Notes: a model not told the origin generated them from the letters alone. Shown: positions 22,418 to 34,973, numbered from the stretch's first letter. The stretch: 64,000 bases of DNA from Rhexocercosporidium sp. MPI-PUGE-AT-0058 (GCA_020746875.1 JAGTJL010000003.1:2170001-2234000), one strand, 5' to 3'. Numbers and translations are program-made.

Positions 22418-24995
22418 ATGCCATTCGGATTCAAACACGGCAATCGTTCAAAGCAGGCGTTGAACGATCCTCCAGCCCAGGCTCAGGTTCCGGGAATTCA
22501 GACCCCCTCCGGTGGTGGTTCTGGTTCAGCCTCCCCCATCCCAAATCCCAACTTCTCGACAGACGAGCTGGCCCAGCGACAACCCTCTGCCCCCTTCAAC
22601 CAACAACAGCGAGAAGGGCCTTACGTTTTGCAGAACATTGCACCAGATATCGATCCGCGGTCACAACAGAGGGCGGGAGACTTTCCCTCAAGGTCCCAAT
22701 CAACGAGACACCACAGCGCCTATCCGCACCAACCGCCCAGCGGCTCGTCTTCCAGTACTGATGATTTAGCTCTCAACTCTCGAAAACAACAGAGACAGGG
22801 AGGGGCGCAATTACCCCCTGCGGTCGAGCAAAAGAAAAGCAAAAGTCTCTTTGATCGCATGCGATCGAGCAAGCATTCGGACTCAAAGGCACCCCCTCCT
22901 GCACCGCAACAAGCCTCCTACAACAACACTACGGGTCTTGCTCGCAGACTCTCAAAGCGTCAAGAAGCTCCTCCTAATCTTCGTACGAATCCGCAGACAA
23001 CTACTCTGGAACAGCAGAAGCTTGATTGGCAGTCGGCACAAGATTCCAGATCGCACCTACCCTCACCGCAAGAAGGCCGCGAAGACGACGGTGGATTGGA
23101 CCCATATCTTGTAAGAGATTCTGACCACTCTGCTCCCAATAGTGCCGTGAGGGAAGAAGGGCATCAGCAACATACAATCCGATCTGTGCAGGGTGATTCA
23201 GAACCACTGGGCTATTCTCCGGTTGACGAGCAACATCACCAATTCGAGACTCAGCAACAGCATTTACGTGATCAGCACCACCACCAACACACGGAGTCAG
23301 GCTCGCAGAACTACTACCAGCCACAAATCCAGACTCACCCCCAGCCGAAATTGAACATTTCACCGACGTCACTCGTCACAGGAGAACAGTACAGACATCA
23401 AAACCCGGAAACTATCTCGCAGCTTTCCTACGAACTGCCAGACCAAAGAGAAGAACAACGTCCGGTTTCTGTACAGTCGAACGGGCAGTCTCCAACAAGT
23501 TATCAAGGTCAACGCCAGGATTACCCAAGCCGAACATCATCAGTTCCTCAAGGCCCACGCCCTCTTTCTCAATACAATATGCCGCCGCCTAGCGGAGCAT
23601 CTGCGAGTCGTAGGACGGGAGATTCGAAACCATTGCCGCCCGGGCAAGGGCAGCCAGAATCAAGAGATGGACCACCGCCGAATTACAGTAGAGGACAGTT
23701 CCCAGGAACTCAAGCACCAGCTCCTGCAATGAATACTCTTCCAGCAGGCTCAACGCAAGGCCCTGGTTATAGAGGGGGCCCGCCACAGAGGGAATACAGC
23801 AGTACCGGTGGAGGAGAGCAAGGTCGGAGTACACCGCCTCCAGCACCAGGAGACAGGGACGTTACAGAAATGTACAAAGAGCTGAGTGAGTCAAGCCTTG
23901 TGGGTGTCAGGGCAGATGCTAATTCTTTCAGTGACGAAATACAAGAAAGTGAAAGGTCTATATTTCGAAAAGACTTCCCAGGTCGAACAGTTACAGAACA
24001 CGCTTGCCAATCAAAGGTTGTCACAATCGCGGACATCTCTTGACGATAGCGAGTACATGACAAGGTTCCAACGATTGGAAGGTGCCACAACCAATTTGGC
24101 TTTTAATATCCGGAAAGAATGGCGAACGGTTCCTGCATGGCTGTCACAATCGGTCAATCAAGATGCGATGAAGATCGGAAAACAAGAAATGACTGCTGTA
24201 GGCAGAGCCTGCATAACGAAATTCCTTGTTGATGAGATTTTCAATCGAACCTTCCATCCAGGGCTTGAATCAGACTTGAGCGGCAACTTGAAAGCAGTCG
24301 AGCAGAATATCCGCCGATTCTCGCCCGCGCTGAACAATAATGAGGAGTCTGAGGCTTTGACTGCAAAGGTGGTGCAGTGGAGACTGGCAACTCTGGAAGG
24401 TCTCAAGGATGTCCTTAGCTCGCCCGAAAGCGAAGAGTACAAGAAGGAATTCTCTCGTAGGGCAACCACCAATCTCACTGCGAACTTAATCAACTACCTG
24501 CAAGAGCCAGGGCCACCTGGGATTCATGAAAGCGCACACATGATCGTGGAATTAGCAGTCAGCATAGCGTCGAATCTTCCTTTGGAAAGCAGAGACATCT
24601 CGATTTCTTATCCAATGCCAGGCGATATGATTCAGCCTCTGATCATGAAAGTGGAGAGTCAAATTCCAGTGTTAGAAAATCCGGGAGCCGAAACAGCTGA
24701 TGCCGATTCAGCCAGCACAGGAAGTGGCGACAAGGACGAGAAAGAAGAGAAGTCGGAGGGTAAGAGCAGGAAAGAGAAGACCAAATCGGGGATGCTGTCA
24801 GCGATGATGGGCAGTTCGAGTGGGAACAACAGCAAGAAGTCAAGCATCAGCGTCCCAGCTGCAGAAGCGAGCAGTGAAGCCAAGAAGTTACCTACCGAGG
24901 ATGGAGCCCAGAAGGTACGCTTCGCAGGCTTTGTAGCAGTGGAGGTGAGAGGACGGCAGGTCTTAGTCAAGGCGCCCGTGTGGGCCATCAGTTGA
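22418..24995 (+). CDS. Conserved filamentous-fungal protein with disordered N-terminus and helical C-terminal domain
   Basis: Exons 22418-23885 and 23932-24995 (46-nt intron, GTGAGT..TTCAG) give 843 residues. The frame extends upstream only from a GTG, so ATG 22418 (MPFGFKHGNRSKQ) is the start. Residues 1 to about 480 are Gln/Pro/Ser-rich and disordered, with KSKSLFDRMRSSK as a basic island. After DVTEMYKELMTKYKKVKGLYFE a coiled coil leads into a folded helical domain (RFQRLEGATTNLAFNIRKEW through MIVELAVSIASNLPLESR), which looks like the conserved core. The end is a Lys/Glu-rich linker and a short conserved tail (FAGFVAVEVRGRQVLVKAPV). I do not recognise a named function; relatives appear to be widespread in Pezizomycotina. 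Confidence 0.75.
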
Positions 24996-25842
24996 GAGAG
25001 TTTTTGGATGGGTCAGAAGAGCTAGATTCGCTGGATTTACGAATGAATGATATGATATGTACTGGTGTGGAAATCTGGGATATAGGACTTGGATGAATGT
25101 CGATAGGGAGGAGCTTATGGATATTCCGAATGCATGATATGGCTATCCTTGAGCGATGATCGGCTATATCTGCAGATGGATGCCGAATTTATCATGTCTT
25201 TCGTTTTCTTCGCCGCTTCGCCTTCGTACTTGTGGTTTGATGTTTTAGGTATTTTTTGCAAGTTATTCTGTGATGATATTCTTGCACCCATCAGCCTTAT
25301 TCCGGTTTATCGCTAGACTTGCCACACCAAGTTTTACTCTATTAGCTGACTATAATTACGTAGTTCACCTACCTCCTGCGCTATCTCTCTATGGAGTAGC
25401 CCGCCCGCTCTACTTCTCATCATCTTCCATCTTGATTCGCTTGGCCGGGTCCGTCCATATGGAGGGAAAGTCAGTTCGCGACCGTTGATGACTGTTACGA
25501 GATGCTTCTTCGTAAGCCTTATGACTGAGCAGACTTTCTTTTGATGTTGGAGGACCGAGAGGCGGCATTTCACCTGTTGGGGTTCAAGTCCGCCGCCCCC
25601 TCTTTCTCGGTGTTGATTTCGGCCACATCCAGTATCAGTATCAGTAGAGTTACACCGCAAAAAACAGGAACTCCATAGATGATTCCAGCCACGTAGTCGC
25701 AACCCCGGGTGTTCATTTGCCTTTCTCCTATCCAGAGGCCTCGGCCATATCTGGAGACCATCGAAGATCCAAATGCTGCCGAACTTATCACAAGGAATGG
25801 AATGGATAATGTCACTTCATTTGCCTATCTCTTGTCATAATA
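24996..25842. other. Intergenic region between convergent genes
   Basis: 850 bp. A minus-strand frame at 25570-25815 codes for 81 residues with one hydrophobic segment (GIIYGVPVFCGVTLLILIL), but it has no recognisable family and follows the FAD monooxygenase stop by only 27 bases. I could not splice it in frame to that gene. Confidence 0.4.
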
Positions 25843-27481
25843 CTATGGATACACACCTGCCACAGGTGTCTTCTCGAAGAACCTCTTTGGGAGCTTCCAC
25901 TCTGCATCTTCTCTCTGCATCGCTTGCGTACTATCTCTCACGATATCATACCCAAAATTAAAATCTAAGAACTCCTCCGGGTTTTCTAAGAAAGTCATAT
26001 CAGCATCCGTCAGTATAACAGGCAGGAGAACTTACTAGGAACCATATCCGCGGGGATGAACTTAGCTGCCTCGTTTCTGATACGATCTGGCTCATCTTGA
26101 CCGGCATTCGAGAAGATTTGCATTACGCTTGCTCTGTTCATTCGTATTGATTCGAATACTTTGAGTCGACTTTCAAGCTTTTCAGGCGTGCATCCACCCA
26201 AGACGATTCCAAGCGCGACTGAGTCTTCGATGGCTTGCGCTCCACCTTGTCCCTGATCTTCAATGCAAGACGTTAGCACGTTGCTTATAAAATGGAGTCA
26301 GACGATCATTTACGGGGAAGCATGGGATGTGCTGCATCGCCTACCACTACAAGCTTTCCCTTGTGCCAAGATGAGATAGGTGCTCGGAATAGGAGTGGCC
26401 AATGCTTGACATCTTTTGCTTTCCTTGCAGCAGGATTTTGTCAGTCTTCATTTTGCATGGGTGATTAGTCCCGGGGGCTCTTACTTGAGGATCGCCATAA
26501 TAGCCGGATGGAAGCCTGCATATGTTTCAAGCATTACAGAAAGATCAACATGCGTATCCCAACCCTCATGGTAGTTCTGGGAATCGCTGTAGAAAATGCA
26601 AACGAAGTTGTGTATCTCATTGTTGCGGCATGGATACCACACCAAGCGGCGACCTTCCTCAACAAAGATTTTTACCCTGCCGTCGTCATCTTCGGTGAAT
26701 TGGACAGTCTCTGGGTCTGTAATAAGATCCGCGGTTGGAATCAAGAATCGATATGCGAAGTTGTAGTTTGTGGTAGGCCATGCACGGTTAGGACTTCCGA
26801 GGATGGCTTCTACCGCTCTGTTACCCGTTAGTATAATGTTCTTGATTTCTTTCAGCACAATTCGAATTTGAAGATCTCGTGAAAAAAGTACGGAAGTTTT
26901 AGGGTCAAATGAACTCACCCTGTGTGCACTCCATCTGCAGCTATTACCAAGTCTCCAGTATAAGTTTCCCCATTGGAGAGAAGTATAGAGCCGGCTTCCG
27001 TATCCTTGAACGTTCCTCAGTCTTAATGTCTCTACAATATTATAAGAGATAGACGTACGTATTTCACTACTTTGGAGTTTAGATGCACAACGGCAGGCTT
27101 CCCTTCTCCTTCATGTTGTGTAGCCAACAGTTTTAATTCCTCATGCAAATCAACACGATGGGCAAAGAACCACGGCGACCCAAACTTCTCCGTGACATAG
27201 CTATCATCAGCCTCATGGAATTTCTCCAGAGTCTTTCCATAAGCTCTAAAGCTCTTCTTGCACGTCACAAATCGAGCTCTCATAGGATCCATGCCCCATG
27301 CTAAAAGTCCTCGTGAAGCATTTGGACATATGTGGATTGCCGCTCCGAGCTCGTTGTTCAGAGCCGAACGTTCAAATAATTGAACATTATGGCCTGCATG
27401 ACGACATGATATCGCTGCCGAGAGACCTGCAATTCCGGCACCCGCGATGAGGATATTCAATGGAGCGGACTGGGCTGACAT
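25843..27481 (-). CDS. FAD-dependent monooxygenase, salicylate hydroxylase-like
   Basis: Six exons, in transcript order 27481-27059, 27004-26919, 26817-26485, 26423-26314, 26257-26036 and 25985-25843, sum to 1317 nt and 438 residues, a normal length for class A flavoprotein monooxygenases. Motifs: GAGIAG (residues 14-19) for the ADP of FAD, the AADGVHT segment (DG motif), and [24 protein letters not shown] (split here only by the splice), which contains the GD motif at about 309-310. The family hydroxylates aromatic substrates with NAD(P)H and O2; the substrate cannot be read from sequence. The start is ATG 27481, because 22 in-frame codons further upstream begin only with a weaker context. 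It lies head-to-head with a TRI12-type MFS gene, suggesting a small detoxification or metabolite pair. Confidence 0.88.
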
Positions 27482-29088
27482 GGTGTCGACGATTATGAGT
27501 TGCTGGATATAAAGATGAGGGGAAAAGGTTTGTGGTAGCGGACGCACGTACTTTGCAGGAAAGTAAATGGCCCAGATTTTCGACAGAATTTAAGCAAGGA
27601 TTTTAGATTAACTTCTCGACCGAGTCCAGCATCTCTCCGGACCCCACGCAGCATGATGCAAGAGAATCTAAAAGGAGAAACAACCCTGCAACAATCCTCA
27701 CCATGGTTTATGGAGCGCCTTATTACCAGTCACAGGGCCAAGATGTTGATAGACTTCAAAATGCCCGAAAGCCATGTGGAAAGCGGACTGTAGGCAGTTT
27801 TTACATCCAAGCTGCAACGTTGGTGGGCAGATTCCATACAGCACAAAATAAAACATGTCTGGAAGCGAGGATCATTGTTGATTCTACGAGATTCTACGAG
27901 ATTTCTCAACATGATGGCATATCTCATCTCACAATGTCCATAATCGAAATGTCTTCAAGTACGACTATTCCCCCACAAGACTTGCTAGCCATGCATCTTG
28001 CGACTCGTTCGTCGACTCTTCGAGCCATCCACTGTCTGTCCAGACCAGGTTCTTCCCTAGATCCAGGGTCATACCAGCGGCAATTAGCTTCCGGCACAGG
28101 ATGGAGATGGCTTTTTGCAGGGGACGGGTTGGCCCGGGTCCGTGTCACAATTTGGGGTCACCTGGTGGATCCATCGCCCCAGCTTGCTTGCTTCAACGTC
28201 CTTCGTCTTTTCGTCCTGTCCATTCTTTTCTTTTTTTCCCCAAACGCTGAAGATTTCATTCGACATGACAGAGATAGGCTACCACTGGACTTTCACTTCC
28301 ATCTCGATCCGTTGGAGTATTCCGGTTAGAGGTAAGGATTCCTACATCCTTTCAGTCTTCGATAGAATCAACGAATGCGGACCCAAAGCGAATGCAGACT
28401 GAAAGCGAATGCGAGCTTGAGAAGTGTCTGGAACCCGTTACAGTGCACATTAGGTGGTTCTATGCATGTCTTTTGATACGGGACGAAAGTCAAGTACGAC
28501 TCCGTATGCAGCTAGAGCTTCAATCTTGATATCGTGGGAGATAGATGCCAGGCTGCAGTGCCGATAGGGCACTGGCGCAGAAGTACTCGGGATCTAGCCA
28601 ATATTGATAAAACGTCCTGATGTTGTACCTCGAGCAAGCATACATGGTTCGTCCGAAGCTCGCTAGGTTTGGAGATTCGAAACTCCAACGTCGAGAGAGA
28701 GCGAAGTAGTGACGCTCGAAATACACTCTTAGCGTTTGAGATGCTATTAGATTCTGCAATAATGAGACTGTCACTCATGAGGGGAACAAATATTGCATTC
28801 CACCAAATTAGTGACACCCCCCAACTCCCCGGGTGCAGGGGTAATTGCCAGTCCATGGCATGGGCGTTCAACGGGGGTCCGACCGCATTGCATCAATAGT
28901 TCGAAAGTTTGGGACCCACCTTGTGGCAGCTCTTCCAATGAAGCAACCTTCATAGATAGTCTCGAGCGCAAACCTCTTTTATCTTTGGAGATTTCGACGT
29001 TGGCTTTCACTCTTTTACTTCTGTTCATTTGTGGTGTTTGTTTACTGCTTTGCAGCTTCCACCTACGGACCGGTCCAGTCCAGTCAAG
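27482..29088. other. Divergent promoter region between monooxygenase and MFS genes
   Basis: 1.6 kb. The plus frame 27703-28329 (208 codons, ATG in good context) has no recognisable protein sequence and I do not accept it as a gene. No other support for coding. Confidence 0.45.
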
Positions 29089-31115
29089 ATGGCGGACGAG
29101 ATCACAGAAAAGCAAAGAGTAACTCAGGTTGCGACTCAGCTGAACGACCAGCCAAAAACAGACGTTGAAAGGCCCGTGTCATCAGAGCCCGACCATGAAA
29201 AGCACAACAAGCCCATTTCCAACATCGAGGATACAGACGAACCTGTTCCGCATCTGCATGCAAAGACGTTCTTGGTTGTCTTTGTAGTCGGTTTGATTTA
29301 CTTTGTACAAGTCGTCAATATTGTGGGAGCTGGAGCGGTAAGCATGCTCTATTTCTCACCAATCGTGGCATCTCTAATGGACATGTAGCGTGCTCAAGAC
29401 ATCTCTGCCGTCCTCGGTGGCTCTTCGAAGAGTGTCTGGTTGAGCTCTTCGGTAGCGATTCTCACTACCGTGCTTAGTCCACCAGTATCCCAGGCTGCTG
29501 ATTACTGGGGAAGAAGATGGTTTCTCATTATCCTTACTGGATTTGGTGCTGTCGGTTCGATTATAGTTGCTCGTGCAACTTCCATGAACATGGCAATTGC
29601 TGGTGAAGTTATCATTGGGATATCATACGGAGCTCAGCCTTTGCTTCATGCCGTAGCATCTGAAGTCCTCCCACGAAAGTACCGTCCTTATGCACAAGCA
29701 GCAGACAACGTGGCAGCGGCTCTCGGTGGGCTGACTGCACTGCTCGTTGGAGGGGCTATGACAAGAAATAGCAATCCCGGAGGATTCAGGAACTATTGGT
29801 ACATGACATTCGCGCTATACTTCGTAGCCACAGCACTTTGGTAAGTTCTTCCCAAGCCCTGGGATGTCACCGAGCACATGAGACAGTTCCTTTCCTCGAG
29901 AACCTGTGTTAACAGGCGATCAGCGCGATTCTCTACAACCCGCCCCCACAAAAGGCTCAGATCGGACTCACTCACGGTGAGAAACTTCGGAAACTCGATT
30001 GGATTGGATATTTCCTGTTTACTACGGGATTAGTCCTATTCAGCATGGGACTTTCCTGGTCACAAAACCCATACAGCTGGACCGATGCGCATGTTCTGGC
30101 TCCTTTCATCATTGGCATTGCCTTAATCCTATGCCTAGTAGTCTTCGAAACAAAGTTCAAGAAGGATGGGATGTTTCACCATGACCTCTTTAAGAACGGA
30201 TGGAATTTCGTGATTGCATTAGTCTGCGTGTTCGTCGAAGGGCTCTCATTTTTCGCAGCCAACAACTACTTCGCATTTCAAGTCAGCGTCTTATACGAGA
30301 CCGACCCTTTGCGAACAGGTATTCGCTATGGAATCACCTTCATAATGTTGGCGTTGTCCGCATCTCTAGCAGGTGCATACTGCTCCAGCACCAAGCAAGT
30401 TCGATATCCGACGGTCATTGCATTCTGCTTCATGATAGCCTTCTTCGTCTGTATGGCCACAGCCACACCGGGTTCCTCGGATGCAGTGTGGGGATACCCA
30501 GTACTACTTGGTTGTGGTATCGGAATTGCCTTGTGTGCAATTATCACTGCTGCTCAACTGAGTACTCCTCCTGAAATGATCTCCCTCACAAGCGGGCTGT
30601 TGATTGGCGTAAGATCTCTAGGTGGAAGTATTGGTCTAGCAATCTGTAAGTCTATGTCCTGACAGCTATCCGCCGTGTTCTAACTAATCACTTTCATCTA
30701 GACAACGCCATTTTCACTGGCAAGCTCTCTGCTAATCTAGGCACAAAAATCGCTGGAGCTGTCCTACCCCTCGGTCTTCCTGCCACCTCTTTGCCTGCAT
30801 TTATCGGCGCTCTCGCATCAAGCGATACGGCGTCGCTAGGAGATATTCCAGGTGTAACTCCAGAGATCATCAGCGCAGGTGTAGGCGGCTTGTTTGAGGC
30901 ATTCAGTATCGGGTTCAGATATGTCTGGGTCGCTGCAGGTTGTTTTACTGTTCTTGCTGCCATATGTAAGTCGTTGTGGACCCCGCGCTCGATACTTAGT
31001 TCCTAACTTTATACTAGCCGCCGTATTTCTGGTAGACCCTGTCAAGGAGTTCAATATGCACATTGACGCACCAGCAGAGAAAGAGGAGGATCTGTACTCC
31101 ACAAAATCTTCGTAG
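29089..31115 (+). CDS. MFS transporter, TRI12 (trichothecene efflux-like) / 14-spanner family
   Basis: Exons 29089-29337, 29389-29840, 29924-30645, 30702-30965 and 31018-31115 sum to 1785 nt and 594 residues. At the second junction the acceptor at 29923 (GATCAG) restores ATALCAILYNPPP; the nearer AACAG would break the frame. A charged N-terminal tail precedes PHLHAKTFLVVFVVGLIYF and the first of roughly 14 membrane spans. Family features include VNIVGAGARAQDI, the DYWGRRW loop, GFRNYWYMTFALYF and the long mid-loop LTHGEKLRKLDWIGYFLF. The short C-terminal tail is acidic. Relatives include TRI12, siderophore and drug exporters driven by the proton gradient; the substrate is unknown. The divergent monooxygenase is the obvious functional neighbour. 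Confidence 0.9.
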
Positions 31116-31500
31116 TTGCTTGTTCAAACAGATAGCCTGCAAAACAACGACTCCTTTTATTAGCTGGACTCTAATCCGTTAAAAAGGCAGCCGAAGCCGT
31201 GACCAAAATATGTCGTTTTAATTGCCCAAAAAGAAATTATGCTCGATATTAATCCGCACCCGTTTGTAATTTGGCCTACTACAAGAATGGTTCGAATACC
31301 AATTACCCAGCCCCAAGGGACAGCAGATCTGAGCAGACGCCCACAATTAATGACAACGTAAATCTCCTTTATCAGAAAGACACTCAGGCAGTTCTCAAAG
31401 TGCCATTCACAACTCCTTATTTATGTATCTATCTGTACCTGGGGACTTTGGGTGTTAATTCGTTCAGCTTTCAAGTATCCACAGCACAGACATTACCCCT
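31116..31500. other. Spacer after the MFS gene
   Basis: No gene supported. It may include the decayed N-terminal part of the rhodopsin-like pseudogene that follows. Confidence 0.4.
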
Positions 31501-32120
31501 CGCTACCGAATAAGCACTCAATCCTCATTGTACTCGGGACAAGGAACATTAAGCAGGCTTAATTTCGCTCCAGTTGCACATAACTTCATCAATAACAATG
31601 CACCCAACCCGGCGGATCTGGCGAACCTAATTCTCGGGTTCTGGAATGCAGCACTTAAAATTGCGACTGATATCTTAATTTTCTTCATTCAAATGCCGCT
31701 TTTGAGACAGCTGTAACTTCCCAAGAAACAGAAGATTGGGCCCATGTTCGTGTTTGGATTTGGACCTTCATTTGCGTCACCAGTTTATCCGTTTGAAGAG
31801 TCTCTATGAAATCTCTATATCTATAGACACTACCTATAAACTTCCTCGCATGATGATCTCAGTAATTTATACCAAATATTGACATATGTCAGTGGACGGC
31901 GTCAATGTAGGGATCTGGCCGGTGGTAGAGATCAACGTTGCCAGAGTATGTGAATTCCTCCCCTCAATCAAGCCTCTCATCACTCGCATACTCCCTAGCT
32001 TACTCTCGAACATCATAACCCACGACAGTCGCTGGATTATGAACAACCTCTCAGACACTAACTATGACGGCAATTTCGTAATGAAGAGTGGAATCGGAAA
32101 AGCGAACAAGAGCAATATCT
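31501..32120 (+). pseudogene. Relic of a SAT4/rhodopsin-fold (Pth11-like) integral membrane protein gene
   Basis: In the frame from 31528, PVAHNFINNN .. NLILGFWNAALKIATD .. IFFIQMPLLRQL, then an in-frame TAA (31714-31716), then LPKKQKIGPMFVFGFG. This is the order of the fungal SAT4/rhodopsin_dom_fungi family, where the motif is a Thr-Asp span, an MP-L-W-L-Q-LP turn and an RRQKIGL-FVFGLG span. The stop replaces the conserved Gln (CAA to TAA). After a degenerate gap a different frame from 31886 gives VDGVNVGIWPVVEINVARV and LPSIKPLITRILPSL, the family's next span. The rest is missing. Such genes code for seven-span membrane proteins, some of them surface-sensing receptors. Confidence 0.65.
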
Positions 32121-33029
32121 AGTGGGCACTATAATTACAAATGAGAGGGATAGAATCAGCGGTACAGGGGGTAACATCAAGCATGAACGTACGGTCTATC
32201 TTCAGAGGCAATTGAGACCGAGTTTGATGGGAGTGAGAACAGCTTGATTGTCGAGACAGATTTTTTGAGTGAAGAGCAGAGAAAGAAGCACCCCTTGGAG
32301 ACAGTCCAGTGAGTTGGGGCAACTTAGATGTCACGCTTTTTCCCGAGAGTGGAAAGGGGGAAGAAACGACGAGCTGTTTGGATTGAGCTCATGGTAGCCT
32401 GTTCCGTCTTTTTGGAATCCGATAATTGTTGTGTGCTTGATGCTCAGTAACCTCGGTCGATCCTCCACATTATTCCATCCCCAGGGGCTCGTGGAAGCTG
32501 AGTACAGCGTCATCGCTTACGTCGGCATGCATTTAGAGAAACAAAATATACTCACCGAGCCTTGCTTGATTTTACTGTTTCCATTGGTCCTTCGTTGTAC
32601 CATTTAAATGGATGCTTTTGATTCGATGCTGTGGTGAGGCCCATCTTGACAACTTTCTAGTATTTACGAAGGTTCTGAACAAAGGCAAAACATAACTGAC
32701 AAAAACCAACTGCGACATGATGACTTCTACGTGTACAATCTCTCAGTGCTTAATTCTGGTTGAAAAACTGCTTTTTACCAGCGCAGCTAGTACAGCATTT
32801 GGCTTGGAGCTGACGGGCTATTCGATTATCAACACCTCAAAGATGTATTCCCATGCTTCTTCCAGGACGAGAGTCAACACCCGTAACCGAGGAAGATCAC
32901 ATGATCTCCACTAACTTTCTCAGGCGGGCCGGCCCGTGACATCCCTGGCCCTATGCAAAACCAACCTCACTCCTCATCCGCTCTGCACTCAATCAATTCG
33001 ACGTCATCACTTAGTCTCAATATTTCAAA
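32121..33029. other. Intergenic region
   Basis: No gene supported on either strand. The last about 100 bases before 33030 would be the aminopeptidase leader. Confidence 0.45.
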
Positions 33030-34973
33030 ATGGAGTTGAGTGGGATGGATAGTGTGGATGAGAGACCAGCCTCACGAGACAGCAACTGGAGTTTCGATGT
33101 GGAGGACATTGGAGATGTTGTGTACGTTCCAGTACTCTTGGTCGTTGGGATATTTGTTGATCGTTTTGGTGAAGGTCTATTAGTAAGACACGGGCGGACC
33201 TTTATCCAGGTGAGATACTTGTTTTCTTGTTAGATCTTGGACGATGTTCAGTACAATAGTTTGTTGGCTTATGAAGCTCGGCTTCATCTGGCATTTGTCT
33301 CATTGCCTGGTCACGTTCCAACACAACCCAAACACCAATATCTCCCAATGCCATTCTAGAACGCAAGTGCAATCACTAACACCCCTTCTATAGCCAAAAA
33401 GCATGCTAGATCGGTCGCCAAGCATCTCAATGCCAAAAATGGGCTTATCTTCTTACCAGGCACTCCGTCAAAGGACTACGAAGACTCAGACGAGCCCGTA
33501 GCTTTCCGCCAGCGTCGATATTTCTACTACCTCAGCGGCCTACCAAACCCCGACTGCATCATAACCTTCGACCTATCTCGCGACCAGCTCTGCGCATGGA
33601 TCCCTCCAACGAGCAGCGGCTTCCGCGTCATCTACAACGGCTCGACTCCTAGCCGCGAGGAAATCAAAGCGAAATACGACTTCGACCATGTAGATTACAT
33701 CAACCGGCTCGACGATTATGTCAAGACATTTATCCACGTGGAGAAGACACTAACCGTCTTCTTACTCCACAAATACCACGAGGCGTTTGCGTCTCGGATG
33801 TTCAAGCCATCACCTGATAGCAAGAAGAAAGTCCGCTTTGACAGCACTAGACTCATCCACTCCATGGACGCAGCACGAGTAATCAAGAGCTCGTACGAGA
33901 TAAAGATGATCCGGAAAGCCTGCTCCATCACAGCAAAAGCCCACATCAACGTCCTCAGACATGTCAAGACATTGAAAAACGAGTCTGAGATCGAAGCCAT
34001 CTTCACCGCGACGTGTATCGCGCATCAAGCTAAACAGCAAGCGTACGGGATCATTGCGGGCTCGGGCCCGAATGCAAGTACTCTCCACTATAGCGAAAAT
34101 AATGAAGCTTTGGAAGGGAGGCAGCTGGTGTGTCTGGATGCTGGGTGTGAGTGGGACTGCTATGCGTCGGATGTCACGAGGACGTTCCCTATTTCTGGGG
34201 AGTTTAGCGTGGAAGCTAGGCTGATCTATGATCTTGTGGCGGAGATGCAGGAGGAATGCATTGGGATGGTTAAACCGGATGCTGATTATCGTAAGATCAA
34301 TGCGAGGGCTCATGATATTGCGACGAGGGGGCTGATGGGGCTCGGTCTTCTTCATAATGGATCGTATGATGAGATACGCTCTGCTGGCGCGTCGGTCGCT
34401 TTCTTGCCGCATGGGCTGGGCCGTAAGTTACCCGGAGCCGTGTACTGGTGATTCAGCTGACCTTCTTAGATTATCTCGGTCTAGAGACGCATGATGTAGG
34501 GGACGGTGGAAATCTACTCTTGAGCAAGAATTTCGGCGCGGGTAATCTGACCGAGCAGAATATCTTCTCTCTGATGACTGAAAGCCCAAACATGCTTGCA
34601 GCATCGATTCTGGCTCCTAACATGGTCATCACAGTCGAACCTGGAATGTGAGTATCCTTCCTTTGAACAGAAATGAGAGCTGGACTGATAACCAAACAGC
34701 TACTTCAATCGCTATGCCATGGAGGAGGTCTGGCTTCAGAACGAGCGTATCTCCAAATACATCAATCAAGAACTGCTAGAGAAATACTACCCTGTCGGCG
34801 GTATACGCATCGAAGATGATATTCTCGTGACTGAAGATGGATACGAGAATATCACGAGGGATATTCCTAAGGGGGGTGAGGCATTGGAGATCATTAATAA
34901 AGGGCTTGACGAACCAGTGATCGTCGAGAAGGTGCATGTTAAGGAGGAGCGGAGGAGAAATTGGCTCTGGTAG
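33030..34973 (+). CDS. Xaa-Pro aminopeptidase / prolidase-like metallopeptidase (M24B); 5' exon uncertain
   Basis: Secure exons are 33394-34422, 34470-34647 and 34700-34973 (about 493 codons). The first reads AKKHARSVAKHLNAKNGLIFLPG and FRQRRYFYYLSG, the N-terminal creatinase-type domain. The pita-bread domain follows with the five M24 metal ligands: two Asp in LDAGCEWDCYASDVTRTFP, His in PHGLGHYLGLETHD, Glu in ITVEPGIYF and Glu in GGIRIEDD. It should cleave X-Pro at peptide N-termini using two Mn or Zn ions. The acceptor at 33393 needs one leftover base from an earlier exon; ATG 33030 with donor 33169 (GTGAAG) fits the phase but places a hydrophobic stretch (VVYVPVLLVVGIFV) before the core and lacks the usual KYPAK start, so the 5' end is tentative. 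Confidence 0.85.

Noticed and set aside
25575..25595. GGGGTTCAAGTCC, resembling a tRNA T-arm
   Set aside because: The flanks do not pair into a cloverleaf on either strand.
25570..25815. 81-codon minus frame with a hydrophobic segment just after the monooxygenase stop
   Set aside because: I tested splicing from the GTGTGT after VAG; no acceptor joins this frame. It could be a small gene but nothing supports it.
27703..28329. 208-codon plus-strand frame with an ATG in good context
   Set aside because: No recognisable domain, composition unlike the neighbouring genes, and it lies in the divergent promoter of two clear genes.
31280..31300. TGGTTCGAATACCA, resembling a tRNA T-arm
   Set aside because: No acceptor, D or anticodon arms can be folded around it.
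34810..34860. ATACGAGAATATCACGAGGGATATT, resembling a short inverted repeat
   Set aside because: It lies inside well-conserved aminopeptidase coding sequence and is explained by it.
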